Shown: positions 45,936-56,001, numbered from the stretch's first letter. The stretch is 64,000 nucleotides of DNA from Burkholderia aenigmatica (GCF_902499175.1 NZ_CABVQC010000003.1:1-64000), one strand, 5' to 3'. The notes: generated by a model not told the origin, from the letters alone. Numbers and translations are program-made.

Positions 45936-46760
45936 ATGAAGAAGCTGATTGTCGCGGGTGTCGTCGCAGGCGTGTCGACGCTCGCATCGGCCCAGCAGGC
46001 GGGCGACAACGTCGCGACGCTGGGCTGGCTGCACATCATGCCGCAGGATTCGACCAACGGGCTGACGACGAATCTCGCGAGCATGCCGATCAACGGGCCG
46101 CTGCGCCTGCCCGGTTCGTTCACGTCGCCGGGCACGAGCCTGACGGTCAACAACGCCGATACGGTCGGCCTCACGCTCACGCACTTCTTCACCGATCACA
46201 TCGCGGTGACGTCGGTGCTCGGCGTGCCGCCCGAGTTCACGCTGACCGGCCACGGCGTGATCAAGCCGCCGGGCCCGGCGGGCGCGCTCGGCAACGTCGA
46301 CATGGACAAGTCGGCGAACCAGCCGGCCGTGAAGAACGCGCGGCAGTGGAGCCCGACGGTCATCCTGCAGTACTACTTCAACTCGCCGACGGCGCGGTTC
46401 CGCCCGTTCGTCGGGATCGGCGTGGCCTACAGCTGGTTCAGCAACATCGAACTGAACGGCAACTTCGCGAAGGACATCAACGAGAACCTCGGCAGCGTAC
46501 TCGCGGCCGGCGCTGGCAAGCCGGGTGCGACGTCGGTGGAGGGCAAGGCGTCGTCGTCGTTCACGCCGGTCTACAACGTCGGCGCGAGCTATGCGATCGA
46601 CAAGCACTGGGGCGTAACGGCGACGCTGACCTACATGCCGCTGAAGACGTACTCGTCGCTCGTGATCAAGGCGGCCGACGGCTCGACGCTCGCCACCACG
46701 CGCACGCGGCTGAAGGCCGATCCGCTGATCACGTTCGTGGGGATTTCCTACAAGTTCTGA
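45936..46760 (+). CDS. OmpW-family outer-membrane protein
   Basis: The 274-residue protein has a signal peptide (VAGVVAGVSTLASA) and the eight-stranded OmpW barrel: LGWLHIMPQDS near the start, VGLTLTHFFTDHIAV, FRPFVGIGVAYSWF, and the C-terminal signature VGISYKF ending in Phe. OmpW proteins form a hydrophobic channel for small apolar molecules. It lies between the DUF2957 and PraB-like genes, suggesting a surface function with them. Confidence 0.92.
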   Translation: MKKLIVAGVVAGVSTLASAQQAGDNVATLGWLHIMPQDSTNGLTTNLASMPINGPLRLPGSFTSPGTSLTVNNADTVGLTLTHFFTDHIAVTSVLGVPPEFTLTGHGVIKPPGPAGALGNVDMDKSANQPAVKNARQWSPTVILQYYFNSPTARFRPFVGIGVAYSWFSNIELNGNFAKDINENLGSVLAAGAGKPGATSVEGKASSSFTPVYNVGASYAIDKHWGVTATLTYMPLKTYSSLVIKAADGSTLATTRTRLKADPLITFVGISYKF

Positions 46761-46881
46761 GCCGTCCGGCGCGCATGACGCGCGCTGGCGGTTTCCTGCG
46801 ACCGGCTGGCCGGACCCTTCCGGCCGGGAGATCGCGTTCCTGGCGGCGTGCCGCCATTTGTGAAGAGAGGGGGCAGTTCAA

Positions 46882-47385
46882 ATGAGCATTCGCAAAATCG
46901 TATCGCTTGTTGCTGCAGTGGCTTTCACCGCGGTTTCGGCCGCGCCTGCTTTCGCAGTTACCGTTACGCGGGCCGATGGCCAGGCGATGAACCCGAACGG
47001 CGAGCCGTTCTCGGCGACCGGGCTCACGAACCTCAGCAAGGGATCGATCAGTGCGGCCTGTAACGCGACCTTCAACGGCACGATCACGTCAACCGGCATC
47101 GTCAACATCACGTCGACGACGTTCTCGGGCGGCGCGACGTGCGGGCTGATCAGCGGCAGCGCGAGCAGCACGTCGCCGTGGACGGGGCAGGCCGACAGCA
47201 CGACGCAGCTGACGATCAACAACGTGAAGGTGAACGTCACGCTGCTCGGCGCCTGCGGGCCGAGCAAGGTCGTGACGGCGTGGAGCGATACGAACTCGTC
47301 GCTGACGTTCAACAGCGCCGTGCTGACGCCGGATTGCACGGTGGGCGGCACGGTCCTGACGTCGCCGAAGTTCCACGTGCAATAA
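46882..47385 (+). CDS. PraB-like secreted protein, copy 1
   Basis: The 167-residue protein has a signal peptide (IVSLVAAVAFTAVSAAPAFA) and a Thr/Ser-rich beta-strand body with four cysteines. It resembles PraB, called an activator of alkane oxidation in Pseudomonas and found at the cell surface and in biofilms. It ends LTSPKFHVQ, as does copy 2. A pairing with OmpW and the DUF2957 lipoproteins suggests a surface or hydrophobic-substrate role. Confidence 0.8.
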   Translation: MSIRKIVSLVAAVAFTAVSAAPAFAVTVTRADGQAMNPNGEPFSATGLTNLSKGSISAACNATFNGTITSTGIVNITSTTFSGGATCGLISGSASSTSPWTGQADSTTQLTINNVKVNVTLLGACGPSKVVTAWSDTNSSLTFNSAVLTPDCTVGGTVLTSPKFHVQ

Positions 47386-47407
47386 GCGCCGCGGATCGAA
47401 GCGGGTA

Positions 47408-47448
47408 CCCGCCGCGCGCGAGGGCCGTGCGGTATGCGCGGCGGGTTT
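47408..47448 (+). terminator. Possible hairpin terminator between the PraB-like genes
   Basis: CCCGCCGCGC pairs perfectly with GCGCGGCGGG over an 18-base loop and is followed by only three T. It may attenuate rather than stop transcription. The corresponding stretch after copy 2 is degenerate. Confidence 0.4.
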
Positions 47449-47566
47449 CCGCGGTTTCGATGGGTTCGTGCTGTCGCGTGTATCGGCGCGGCGGCCGGAT
47501 TCGTTCGGCAGAGCGGTCGTGTTTCTCGTGTAAGGCCGCCACATATCAAGAGAGAGGGCCGTATAG

Positions 47567-48070
47567 ATGAACATTCGTCAAATTGCATCGCTTGTTGCTG
47601 CAGTGGTGTTCACCACGATTTCGGCTGCGCCTGCTTTTGCGGTGACCGTGTCGCGCGCGGATGGGCAGCCGATGAATCCGAACGCCGAAGCATTTTCTGC
47701 GTCGGGGGTGATGTCGCTGACCAAAGGTGCGATCAACACGGTTTGTACCTTGACGTTTAACGGGACGATTACGCCGGCAGGTATCGTCAATGTCACGTCG
47801 GCGCAGTTCAACGGGGGCAACTGGTGCCCGTTTGTCAGCACTACCGCGAGTAGTGCGTCGCCGTGGACGGGGCAGGTGGAAAGCGCGACGCAGATTTCGA
47901 TCGACAACGCACAGGTGAGTATCAAGTTGCTCGGAACCTGCGGGCCCGGCAAGGTTGTTGAGGCATGGAACGATTCGAAATCGTCGCTGACGTTCAACAA
48001 TGTCGACTTGACACCGGATTGCAGGTTGGCCGGCGAGCTCGTGACGTCGCCGAAGCTCCACGTGCAGTAA
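47567..48070 (+). CDS. PraB-like secreted protein, copy 2
   Basis: The 167-residue paralogue is the same length as copy 1 and starts almost identically (MNIRQIASLVAAVVFTTISA), with the same cysteine positions (TVCTLTFNGT, NWCPFV, LGTCGPGKV, TPDCRLAG) and end (TSPKLHVQ). The body has diverged by roughly a third, so the duplication is not recent. A ribosome site (GAGAGAGGG) precedes it. Confidence 0.8.
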   Translation: MNIRQIASLVAAVVFTTISAAPAFAVTVSRADGQPMNPNAEAFSASGVMSLTKGAINTVCTLTFNGTITPAGIVNVTSAQFNGGNWCPFVSTTASSASPWTGQVESATQISIDNAQVSIKLLGTCGPGKVVEAWNDSKSSLTFNNVDLTPDCRLAGELVTSPKLHVQ

Positions 48071-48303
48071 GCATCGCGGAGCGAAGCGAGGTGCACGCCG
48101 TGCGCGAGGGCCGCGCGGCACGCACGTGTGTTCCCGCTTTCTCGACGCATTCGTGTCGTCGCGCGTATCGGCGCGACGGCCGGCTGACCGCCCGTGTCGC
48201 AATCCGATCCGGGTGGACATGCAGGGCTGGCGCGGCGTGCCGCGCTGCCCGATTCGATTGAAACAACACCATTCCAATTGGCCGGAACTATCCCGGAAGA
48301 CCC

Positions 48304-49395
48304 ATGCTTACCGATCCAGCAAAGTATGGCGATGCCCGCGGCGCGACGCCTGACCGGCTGCGCACGGCCGCGTGGCTGCAGTACCTGATCGAGCGACTCG
48401 ACGCTGCCGCTTGCGCAGCGGAGGCGGGTGACGCCGACGACACGACTGTCCTCGCGTCATACGCGCTGCGCGTGCGAGCCGGCACGACCCTGTCCCGAGA
48501 AGCAACGGCGATGCTTCACCGGCTCGCGCCGTGGATTGCATCGGACGGCGGCGCCTGCGCATGCGACCTGACCGACCCGTTCGGTGCGTGCTCGCACGTG
48601 CCTTCGATGCAGCAACTAGACGAAGCCGAACGCAGCTGCCCCGGCTCGCGCGCCGCGTTCGACACCGCGTACGGTGTGATCGATGCGTGCGCATTCGACG
48701 ATCCCGATGTCGGCTGGGCCGCGCTCGAGCGGATTGCCGGCGGTGTCGAATGCTGCGGGGGCGATGACGGTGAATGTACTGAACATGAAAAGGGCGCGCA
48801 GGGCGACACGCCGCCTGCGAAGAACCTGAGAGAGAGGTTGGCCGTCGCCGCGGCGGCGAATGGGGAAACGTCGGCCATGCCTGGCGCCGTCATCGACGCG
48901 ATCGTGCTGCGCGCGTGCGGGCCGCGTGACGATGCATCGCGCATCGACGAGATGGCGGCGCTCGTGGCGTTCTCGGCCGCGCTTGCTGCCGGCGACGGGA
49001 CCTCCGTTGCCGCGTATGGCGGTCAGCACAACCTCGTTGCGCGGGCGATCCGCATGCATCGCGCGGATCTCGCGTCGGTGGACGGGCTGCTCGCGGCGCT
49101 CTCCGTGTGCAGGCTCGATCAACTCGTCGGTGGTGGCAGTTTCTGGGCTTGCTACCTGCTGGCGGGCATCGTGATCGCGGCGCCGGAGGCCGTGCGGGAA
49201 ATCGGTGGCCGCTTTCATGGCGACGAGTGGCAGGCATGGCTCGATCATGTGCTCGCCTGGCCGGCAGTGAGCCGCTTCGGGCCGAAGGAGGACGCCGCGT
49301 TCGAGCGCCTGCGTGGCGCAATGAGCCTGACCTCGCGATCGAATCCGATCGTCCGCGGGAAACGGATGGGGAGGCGGGCCGTTGTGACGTCCTGA
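48304..49395 (+). CDS. Hypothetical cysteine-containing protein
   Basis: The 363-residue protein is not recognised. It begins MLTDPAKYGDARGATPDRLR, lacks a signal peptide, and has a cysteine-rich middle (DGGACACDLTDPFGACSH, GVECCGGDDGECTEHE). The remainder is helical and Ala-rich. It follows the PraB-like genes but need not be in their transcript. Confidence 0.6.
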   Translation: MLTDPAKYGDARGATPDRLRTAAWLQYLIERLDAAACAAEAGDADDTTVLASYALRVRAGTTLSREATAMLHRLAPWIASDGGACACDLTDPFGACSHVPSMQQLDEAERSCPGSRAAFDTAYGVIDACAFDDPDVGWAALERIAGGVECCGGDDGECTEHEKGAQGDTPPAKNLRERLAVAAAANGETSAMPGAVIDAIVLRACGPRDDASRIDEMAALVAFSAALAAGDGTSVAAYGGQHNLVARAIRMHRADLASVDGLLAALSVCRLDQLVGGGSFWACYLLAGIVIAAPEAVREIGGRFHGDEWQAWLDHVLAWPAVSRFGPKEDAAFERLRGAMSLTSRSNPIVRGKRMGRRAVVTS

Positions 49396-49807
49396 TTCGG
49401 CGAACAGGGGGCCAAGGCGGGCGGATGCACCGCCTGTGCCGAACCAATACGCAAGGATTCCGAACGATCTGTGCGCGAGCCGCCTGGTTCGCGCCGAAAT
49501 GCCGGGCCCCGTTCGCACGTGCGAGCGGGCGTCAGGCGGCGGCACGCCAAGACGTCATGGCGTCGGTGTGTACACTGGCCACGCGCCTTGCCACGCCATC
49601 TTGACCGCCTGCGTGTCACGCCCGATCCGGGCGCCATCGACCGAACGCAGTATGATTCCGCAGACGATGCCGGCGATCGCGTTGCTGTAACCGCCCGCAC
49701 CGCCGAAGATCTGCCAAGCTTGTTGTAAGCCGAACGCGAACCGCCGCCGCGTGAGAGCGTCGCCGCGAACCCACGTCCGGACCACCTTCATCGAAACGGT
49801 CAGTCAG
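49396..49807. other. Intergenic stretch without a recognisable gene
   Basis: Only overlapping GC-rich frames without ribosome sites are present. The last 120 bases probably contain the promoter of the glycosyltransferase operon, but no clear element is visible. Confidence 0.4.
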
Positions 49808-50950
49808 ATGTCAAAGCAAAACAAGAAGATTCTCCTCCTGAGCGTGAGCGCCGGCGCCGGCCATACCCGAGCGGCCGAAGCGATCCGCGCGTTCGCCGAC
49901 CACCATCCCGCCGGCGTCGACGCCACCCACCTGGACGTGATGGATTTCGTGTCCACCGGCTTCCGCAAGCTGTACACCGATCTCTACATCAAGCTCGTCA
50001 GCAGCCAGCCGGCGCTGTGGGGCTACCTGTACCAGAAGACCGACGAAGTCGATCCCGCCGCGCCGTCGCAGAAGATCCGGCGCGCGATCGAGCGGCTCAA
50101 TTGCCGTCCGCTGCTCGCGGAGATCGAACGGCAGCGCCCGGACGCGATCATCTGCACGCACTTCCTGCCCGCCGAACTGCTGTCTCGCGAGATTCGCAAG
50201 GGGCGCGTCGACACGCCGGTGTGGGTGCAGGTCACCGATTTCGACCTGCACAGCATGTGGGTCGTGCCGAACATGCGCGGCTATTTCGCGGCCAACGACG
50301 AGATCGCGTGGCGCATGCATGCGCGCGGCATGTCACCCGACACGGTGCACGTCAGCGGCATCCCGATCATGCCGGCGTTCGGCCAGCCGCTCGATCGCGC
50401 GGCCTGCGCGGCCGAATTCGGCCTCGATCCCGCGCGCCCGACCTTCCTGATGATGTCCGGCGGCGCGGGCCTCGGCGGGCTCGACGTGCTGGCTGCGCGC
50501 CTGCTGGAGATGGATGCCGACTTCCAGCTGATCGCGCTGGCCGGCAAGAACCAGGCGATGCTGGCGTCGTTGCAGGCACTGGCCGCGCAGCATCCCGGCC
50601 GGCTGTTTCCGCAGGGCTTCACGCAGCAGGTGGAACGCCTGATGGCCTGCGCCGACCTCGTGATCACGAAGCCGGGCGGCCTGACGACATCCGAATGCCT
50701 CGCGATGCAGCTGCCGATGATCGTCAATTCGCCGATTCCGGGCCAGGAAGAGCGCAATGCGGATTTCCTGCTCGAACAGGGTGTCGCGCTGAAGGCGATC
50801 GACGACGATGCGCTCGTCTACCGGATCCGCGCGTTGCTGCAGACGCCCGAGCGTCTCGCCGACATGCGCCGCCGTCTCGCGCCGCTCGGGCGGCCGCTCG
50901 CCGGCCGCTTCGTGCTCGATCGCGTGCTGGGCCTGGAGCCGGCTGCATGA
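49808..50950 (+). CDS. MGDG synthase/UgtP-like glycolipid glycosyltransferase
   Basis: The 380-residue protein has the MGDG-synthase-type N-terminus (KILLLSVSAGAGHTRAAEAI, VMDFVSTGFRKLYTDLYIK) and a GT28 C-terminal domain with the UDP-sugar site (GFTQQVERLMACADLVITKP and GGLTTSECLAMQLPMIV). It likely transfers sugar to diacylglycerol or a related lipid at the inner membrane. It is the first gene of a three-gene run with a membrane protein and a phosphatase, with overlapping stop and start to the next. Confidence 0.9.
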   Translation: MSKQNKKILLLSVSAGAGHTRAAEAIRAFADHHPAGVDATHLDVMDFVSTGFRKLYTDLYIKLVSSQPALWGYLYQKTDEVDPAAPSQKIRRAIERLNCRPLLAEIERQRPDAIICTHFLPAELLSREIRKGRVDTPVWVQVTDFDLHSMWVVPNMRGYFAANDEIAWRMHARGMSPDTVHVSGIPIMPAFGQPLDRAACAAEFGLDPARPTFLMMSGGAGLGGLDVLAARLLEMDADFQLIALAGKNQAMLASLQALAAQHPGRLFPQGFTQQVERLMACADLVITKPGGLTTSECLAMQLPMIVNSPIPGQEERNADFLLEQGVALKAIDDDALVYRIRALLQTPERLADMRRRLAPLGRPLAGRFVLDRVLGLEPAA

Positions 50951-51441
50951 GCGTCGCGCGTTTTGTGCCGACGCGCCATACGGTGTTCGTCGTCGCGTGG
51001 GTCGTGTTGCTCGCGTACTTCTTCGCGAACGTCGAGATCCAGATCGAAGGCAGCGCGGGCTGGGCCGCCAACCTGCCGACCTGGCGCATCGAACATCACT
51101 GGCTGCTCGACATCTTCTGGGGCGGGCGGCCGATGACCGGCTACCACGCGTGGGTGTTCCCGTTCGTCGCGCTGTTCTTTCACCTGCCGGCCGTGTTCAA
51201 CGGGCGCTGGTCGTGGCGCATCGAGGCGCGCATCGTCGCGTGCATCATGGTGTTCTGGCTGACCGAGGATTTCCTGTGGTTCGTGCTGAACCCGGCTTAC
51301 GGCCTGGCCCGCTTCAATCCGGCCAACGTGCCTTGGCATATCCACTGGCTCGGCGTGGCGCCGACCGACTACTGGACGATGAGCGCCGCCGCGATCGTGC
51401 TGTTCATTCTTTCCCGCGAGCGCAAGCGCGCATTTTATTGA
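50947..51441 (+). CDS. Integral membrane protein of unknown function
   Basis: The 164-residue protein has about four hydrophobic spans (VFVVAWVVLLAYFFANVEI, VFPFVALFFHLPAVF, IVACIMVFWLTEDFLWFV and WTMSAAAIVLFIL) and several conserved-looking Trp, His and Asp residues between them. Its ATG overlaps the stop of the glycosyltransferase gene (ATGA), so it is made together with it and probably helps with lipid transport or modification. Confidence 0.75.
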   Translation: MSVARFVPTRHTVFVVAWVVLLAYFFANVEIQIEGSAGWAANLPTWRIEHHWLLDIFWGGRPMTGYHAWVFPFVALFFHLPAVFNGRWSWRIEARIVACIMVFWLTEDFLWFVLNPAYGLARFNPANVPWHIHWLGVAPTDYWTMSAAAIVLFILSRERKRAFY

Positions 51442-51447
51442 ACCGAC

Positions 51448-52032
51448 ATGAAACTCGCCATCATTGCCGCGATCGCCGCCACGCTTGCCGGGCTCGCTCA
51501 GCCGGCCTGCGCGGACCCGGCCTCCGAGGTGTCCGCCCGGCCGATCAAATGGGCGCAGAGCGTGACCGATGCGCATGTGAACAACCTGCATCGCATCACG
51601 CCGTCGCTGTACCGCAGCGCGCAGCTGTCGCGCAGCGACGTGCCGGAGTTGCAGAAACTCGGGATCCGCAAGGTCATCAGCTTCCGTTCGTTTCACGCGG
51701 ACGACAGCATCCTGGCCGGCACGCAGATCAAGATGCAACGCATCCGGATCAACACGTGGGACATCCGCGACGAAGACATGGTCACCGCGCTGAGGGCGCT
51801 GCGGACGGCCGACCAGGACGGCCCGGTGCTGATCCACTGCCAGCACGGCGCCGATCGTACCGGTCTCGTGTCGGCGTTGTACCGGGTGGTGTATCAGGGC
51901 TGGACACGCGAGCAGGCACTCGATGAGCTGCAGCACGGTGGTTACGGGTTCCATCCGATCTGGCAGAACATCACGAACTACTTGAAAAACGTCGACATCG
52001 AGCGTTTGAAGCGAGAAGTGAACAGCGGCTGA
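51448..52032 (+). CDS. Exported dual-specificity/tyrosine phosphatase-like protein
   Basis: The 194-residue protein has a signal peptide ending near ACA (residue 22) and a cysteine phosphatase signature HCQHGADRTG with C131 and R137. The general acid is probably in WDIRDED. Exported members of this family act on phospholipids or phosphoproteins in the periplasm. Being third in an operon with a glycolipid synthase, a lipid phosphate substrate such as phosphatidylglycerophosphate or phosphatidate is a reasonable guess. Confidence 0.85.
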   Translation: MKLAIIAAIAATLAGLAQPACADPASEVSARPIKWAQSVTDAHVNNLHRITPSLYRSAQLSRSDVPELQKLGIRKVISFRSFHADDSILAGTQIKMQRIRINTWDIRDEDMVTALRALRTADQDGPVLIHCQHGADRTGLVSALYRVVYQGWTREQALDELQHGGYGFHPIWQNITNYLKNVDIERLKREVNSG

Positions 52033-52044
52033 CGATCGCATGCA

Positions 52045-52077
52045 AAACGCCGCCGACAATGACTGTCGGCGGCGTTT
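52045..52077. terminator. Strong bidirectional terminator
   Basis: AAACGCCGCCGACA pairs perfectly with TGTCGGCGGCGTTT over a 5-base loop, giving a 14-bp stem that ends in T on both strands. It sits between the convergent phosphatase and betA genes and can stop transcription from both sides. Confidence 0.9.
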
Positions 52078-52116
52078 CGTCGGCACATTGATGAGCGGGC
52101 AGCAGGCCCGCCGTTA

Positions 52117-53817
52117 TCAGACCGTCTCCGGCTGCCGCACGGCCTTCGCGATATTGCGTGCCATCGCCCCATTCGCAACGAAATAGGGCACCTCCACCCG
52201 CGCAAGCGCCTTGCGCCCGCGAATCTTGTCCGCGATCTTCTCGGCGATCATGATCGTCGGCGCATTGAGGTTGCCGGTCGTGATGATCGGCATGATCGAC
52301 GCATCGACGACCCGCAGGCCTTCGAGCCCATGCACGCGGCCTTCTTCATCGACCACGGCCATGTCGTCATACCCCATCTTGCACGAGCACGACGGATGGA
52401 ACGCGGTCTCCGCGCGGGCCCGCACGAACGCGTCGAGTTCCTTGTCGGACTTGCAGTCCGCACCCGGGTTCAGCTCGCGGCCGCGATAGCGGTCGAGCGC
52501 GGGCTGCCGCATGATCTCGCGCGTCGCGCGGATCGCATCGCGGAACTCGCGCCAGTCGAGCGCTTCGGCCATGTAGTTGAACAGGATGCTCGGATGCTGG
52601 TTCGGATCGCGCGAGCGCAGCTTCACGCGGCCGCGGCTCGGCGAGCGCATCGAGCCGACGTGCGCCTGGAAGCCGTGCATCTCGATCGCGTTCGAGCCGT
52701 TGTAGTTGATCGCAACGGGCAGAAAGTGATACTGGATGTTCGGCCACAGATCGTCGTCGCGCGTGCGGATGAAGCCGCCCGCCTCGAAGTGGTTGCTTGC
52801 GCCGAGGCCCGTGCCGTTCAGCATCCATTCGAGGCCGATCTTCGGCTGGTTCCACCACTTGAGCGCCGGATACAGCGATACCGGCTCCTTGCACTCGTAC
52901 TGGATGTACATCTCCAGGTGATCCTGCAGGTTCTGGCCGACACCGGGCAGATCGAGCACGACCGGGATGTCGAGTTCCTTCAGCCATGCGCCGGGGCCGA
53001 CGCCCGAGCGCTGCAGCAGTTGCGGCGACGCAATCGCGCCGCTGCACACGAGCACTTCGCGGCGCGCATGCGCGGTCGCGCGCTCGCTGCCGCGCAGGTA
53101 CGTGACGCCCGACGCGCGCTTGCCGTCGAACAGGATGCGGTCGGCGAGCGCGTGCGTGACGATCTCGAGGTTCGACCGGACCTTCGCCTGGTCGAGGTAG
53201 CCGCGCGCGGTGCTCGCGCGGCGGCCTTTCGGCGTGACCGTGCGGTCCATCGGGCCGAAGCCTTCCTGCTGATAGCCGTTCAGGTCGTCGGTGCGCGGAT
53301 AGCCGGCCTGCACGCCCGCGTCGACCATTGCCTCGAACAGCGGGTTCACGCCCGGCTTGCTGGTCGTGACCGACACGGGACCGTTGCCGCCGTGATAATC
53401 GTTCGGGCCGACGTCGCGCGTCTCGGCTTTCTTGAAGTACGGCAGGCAGTCGAGATACGTCCAGTTCTCGAGGCCCTTGTGCGTCGACCAGTTGTCGTAG
53501 TCGAGCGCGTTGCCGCGGATGTAGCACATGCCGTTGATCAGCGATGAGCCGCCGAGCCCCTTGCCGCGCCCGCATTCCATCCGGCGGTTGTCCATGTGCG
53601 GCTCGGGGTCGGTTTCGTATGCCCAGTTGTAGCGGCGCCCTTGCAGCGGATAGGCGAGGGCGGCCGGCATCTGCGTGCGGAAGTCGAAGCGGTAGTCCGG
53701 GCCACCCGCTTCGAGCAGCAGCACCGTCACGTCCGGATCTTCCGTCAGGCGCGTTGCGAGCACGTTGCCCGCGGAACCTGCGCCGCAGATGATGTAGTCG
53801 TATTCGCGTGTCGTCAT
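52117..53817 (-). CDS. betA: Choline dehydrogenase BetA
   Basis: The 566-residue GMC flavoprotein oxidises choline to betaine aldehyde at the membrane. It shows the FAD motif [20 protein letters not shown] signature [20 protein letters not shown] and active-site His/Asn ([25 protein letters not shown]). The length is that of BetA. It is the last gene of the betI-betB-betA order on the minus strand, 25 bases after betB. Confidence 0.97.
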   Translation of the reverse strand: MTTREYDYIICGAGSAGNVLATRLTEDPDVTVLLLEAGGPDYRFDFRTQMPAALAYPLQGRRYNWAYETDPEPHMDNRRMECGRGKGLGGSSLINGMCYIRGNALDYDNWSTHKGLENWTYLDCLPYFKKAETRDVGPNDYHGGNGPVSVTTSKPGVNPLFEAMVDAGVQAGYPRTDDLNGYQQEGFGPMDRTVTPKGRRASTARGYLDQAKVRSNLEIVTHALADRILFDGKRASGVTYLRGSERATAHARREVLVCSGAIASPQLLQRSGVGPGAWLKELDIPVVLDLPGVGQNLQDHLEMYIQYECKEPVSLYPALKWWNQPKIGLEWMLNGTGLGASNHFEAGGFIRTRDDDLWPNIQYHFLPVAINYNGSNAIEMHGFQAHVGSMRSPSRGRVKLRSRDPNQHPSILFNYMAEALDWREFRDAIRATREIMRQPALDRYRGRELNPGADCKSDKELDAFVRARAETAFHPSCSCKMGYDDMAVVDEEGRVHGLEGLRVVDASIMPIITTGNLNAPTIMIAEKIADKIRGRKALARVEVPYFVANGAMARNIAKAVRQPETV

Positions 53818-53842
53818 GACGGTCAGTCTCCTTTCGTGATTC

Positions 53843-55312
53843 TCAAAACACCGGGTTGTAGCGGCCGAGCTCGACCTGCACCGACTTGATTCGAGTGTAG
53901 TGTTCGAGCGTCGTGATGCCGTTCTCGCGTCCGACACCGGATTGCTTGTATCCGCCAACCGGCATCTCGGCCGGCGATTCGCCCCACGTGTTGATCCAGC
54001 AGATGCCGGCTTCGAGGCGATGGATCGTGCGGTGCGCGCGCGACAGGTTCTCGGTCACGACGCCGGCCGCGAGGCCATAGTGCGTGTCGTTCGCGCGGGT
54101 AATCACTTCGTCCTCCGATTCGAAATCGAGGATGCTCATCACCGGCCCGAAGATTTCTTCGCGGACGATCTTCATGTCGTCGCGGCAGTCGCCGAACACG
54201 GTCGGCGCGACGTACTGGCCGTTGCCGAAGTGGCCGTCGGTCAGGCGCGTGCCGCCCGCGAGCAGCTTCGCGCCTTCCGCCTTGCCGCTTTCGATGAAGC
54301 CGAGCACCTTGTCGAGCTGTGCGGCCGACACGAGCGGGCCGAAGTTGGTATCGGCATCGGTCGGTTTGCCGACGCGGATGCGCTTCACGCGTTCGAGCAC
54401 GCGCTGCGTGAACGCATCCTTGATCGAACGGTGTACGAATACGCGCGTGCCGTTCGTGCAGACCTGGCCCGAGCTGAAGAAGTTGGCGGTGACCGCGATG
54501 TCGGCCGCACGGTCGAGGTCCGCATCGTCGAACACGATCAGCGGCGACTTGCCGCCGAGCTCCATCGTCACTTCCTTCAGCGACGACGCGCCGGCCAGCG
54601 ACATCACCTTCTTGCCGGTCTCGACGCCGCCCGTGAACGACACCTTCGCGATGTCCGGGTGGCCCGTCAGCAGCGCGCCGACCGAGCCGTCGCCCTGCAC
54701 GACGTTGAACACGCCGGCCGGCACGCCGGCTTCCGTATAGATTTCCGCGAGCTTGAGCGCGGTGAGCGGCGTGACCTCGCTCGGCTTGAACACCATTGCG
54801 TTGCCTGCGGCGAGCGCGGGTGCCGTCTTCCAGCATGCGATCTGGATCGGGTAGTTCCATGCGCCGATGCCCGCGCACACGCCGAGCGGTTCGCGGCGCG
54901 TATAGACGAACGACTCGGCGCGCAGCGGCACCTGCAGCCCTTCGATCGCGGTCGCGAGGCCCGCGTAGTACTCGATCACGTCCGCGCCGGTGACGATGTC
55001 GACCGCGAGCGTCTCGCCGATCGGCTTGCCCGTGTCGCGCGTTTCCAGTGCGGCGAGTTCGTCGTTGCGCTCGCGCAGCAGGTCGACGGCGCGGCGCAGG
55101 ATGCGCGAGCGCTGCATCGCGGTCATCGCGGCCCATTCACGCTGGCCTTCCTGCGCGGACGCGACTGCGCGATCAACGTCGGCGGCGCTCGCCTGCTGCA
55201 CTTGCGCCAGCAGTTCGCCGGTGGCGGGATCGAAGGTGTCGAAAGTCTTGCCGCTCGTGGCGTCGACGTAATCGCCGCCGATGTAGAGGCGCTGCAAACC
55301 GTATACGGACAT
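53843..55312 (-). CDS. betB: Betaine-aldehyde dehydrogenase BetB
   Basis: The 489-residue enzyme oxidises betaine aldehyde to glycine betaine with NAD(P). Landmarks are [37 protein letters not shown] and the catalytic Cys in [17 protein letters not shown]. It lies between betI and betA, and the product serves as osmoprotectant or carbon source. It is distinct from the ALDH at 34113. Confidence 0.97.
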   Translation of the reverse strand: MSVYGLQRLYIGGDYVDATSGKTFDTFDPATGELLAQVQQASAADVDRAVASAQEGQREWAAMTAMQRSRILRRAVDLLRERNDELAALETRDTGKPIGETLAVDIVTGADVIEYYAGLATAIEGLQVPLRAESFVYTRREPLGVCAGIGAWNYPIQIACWKTAPALAAGNAMVFKPSEVTPLTALKLAEIYTEAGVPAGVFNVVQGDGSVGALLTGHPDIAKVSFTGGVETGKKVMSLAGASSLKEVTMELGGKSPLIVFDDADLDRAADIAVTANFFSSGQVCTNGTRVFVHRSIKDAFTQRVLERVKRIRVGKPTDADTNFGPLVSAAQLDKVLGFIESGKAEGAKLLAGGTRLTDGHFGNGQYVAPTVFGDCRDDMKIVREEIFGPVMSILDFESEDEVITRANDTHYGLAAGVVTENLSRAHRTIHRLEAGICWINTWGESPAEMPVGGYKQSGVGRENGITTLEHYTRIKSVQVELGRYNPVF

Positions 55313-55344
55313 GAGGATCTCCTTGAGGGCGACTGCGTGGCGCG

Positions 55345-55929
55345 TCAGGCGGACGCGAGCAGCAGGTCGATGTAATCGTGGGTGAGCTTCAATGCAGCCC
55401 GGGTGTCGATCGGGCCGCCGGCGAGCGCGCCGCGCAGCCACAGGCCGTCGATCAGCGCGGCGAGGCCGCTGGCGGCTTCGCGCGCCTTCGCACGCGGCAG
55501 CGCCTTCGCGAATTCCGCGCACAGGTTCGAATGGAGGCGCCGCGTGTTGACGTGCTGCAGGCGCTTGAGCATCGGGTCGTGCATGCTCTGCGACCAGAAC
55601 GCGAGCCACGTCTTCATCACGGGCGCACTGACCTGCGTGTCGTCGAAGTTCGCGGCGGCGATTGCACGCAGCCGTGAACGCGGGTCCTTGCGTGTACCGC
55701 CGCGGCGGCGCGTGGTGGCCGACCACAGATCGCGCAGCACATGCCGCATCGTCGCTTCGAGCAGGCCGTCCTTGTCGCCGAAGTAGTGGCTGACGATGCC
55801 CGTCGAGATGTTCGCGCGTTGCGCGACCGAGGCGAGCGTCGTGCCGGGCAGGCCCGCCTCGTCAATCGAGCGCAGCGTGGCGTCGATCAACTGTGCGCGG
55901 CGAATCTCCCGCATTCCGACTTTCGGCAT
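55345..55929 (-). CDS. betI: TetR-family repressor BetI
   Basis: The 194-residue repressor has the TetR helix-turn-helix ([21 protein letters not shown]) and a BetI-type C-terminal domain ([20 protein letters not shown]). It represses the betIBA operon in the absence of choline. It is first in the operon with betB 32 bases downstream. Confidence 0.95.
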   Translation of the reverse strand: MPKVGMREIRRAQLIDATLRSIDEAGLPGTTLASVAQRANISTGIVSHYFGDKDGLLEATMRHVLRDLWSATTRRRGGTRKDPRSRLRAIAAANFDDTQVSAPVMKTWLAFWSQSMHDPMLKRLQHVNTRRLHSNLCAEFAKALPRAKAREAASGLAALIDGLWLRGALAGGPIDTRAALKLTHDYIDLLLASA

Positions 55930-55987
55930 CGCGACTCCCTTCGCCCGGACGGGCCGTCCATGGAAGTCGAGAGCTTAGCGGTTTTTT

Positions 55988-56001
55988 ATTGATCGTTCAA
56001 T
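55988..56001. promoter_or_regulatory. Probable BetI operator
   Basis: ATTGATCGTTCAAT is a near-perfect palindrome (one symmetric pair differs) located about 60 bases upstream of the betI start, within an AT-rich promoter-like stretch. BetI sites in other bacteria have the same ATTGA...TCAAT arms, so autoregulation of betIBA is expected. Confidence 0.7.

Larger units (their letters stand above)
46860..48180. repeat. Tandem duplication covering two PraB-like genes and their flanks
   Basis: Two units of about 690 bases follow each other. Besides the coding parts, the upstream bases (GAGAGGGGGC and GAGAGAGGGC before each ATG) and about 110 bases downstream (GCGCGAGGGCCG, TCGCGTGTATCGGCGCG and relatives) match. 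The duplication therefore includes the gene and its spacer. Confidence 0.75.

Noticed and set aside
46800-46835. GGCCGGA/TTCCGGCC hairpin after ompW as a terminator
   Set aside because: The stem is good but no T-run follows on either strand, so termination cannot be claimed.
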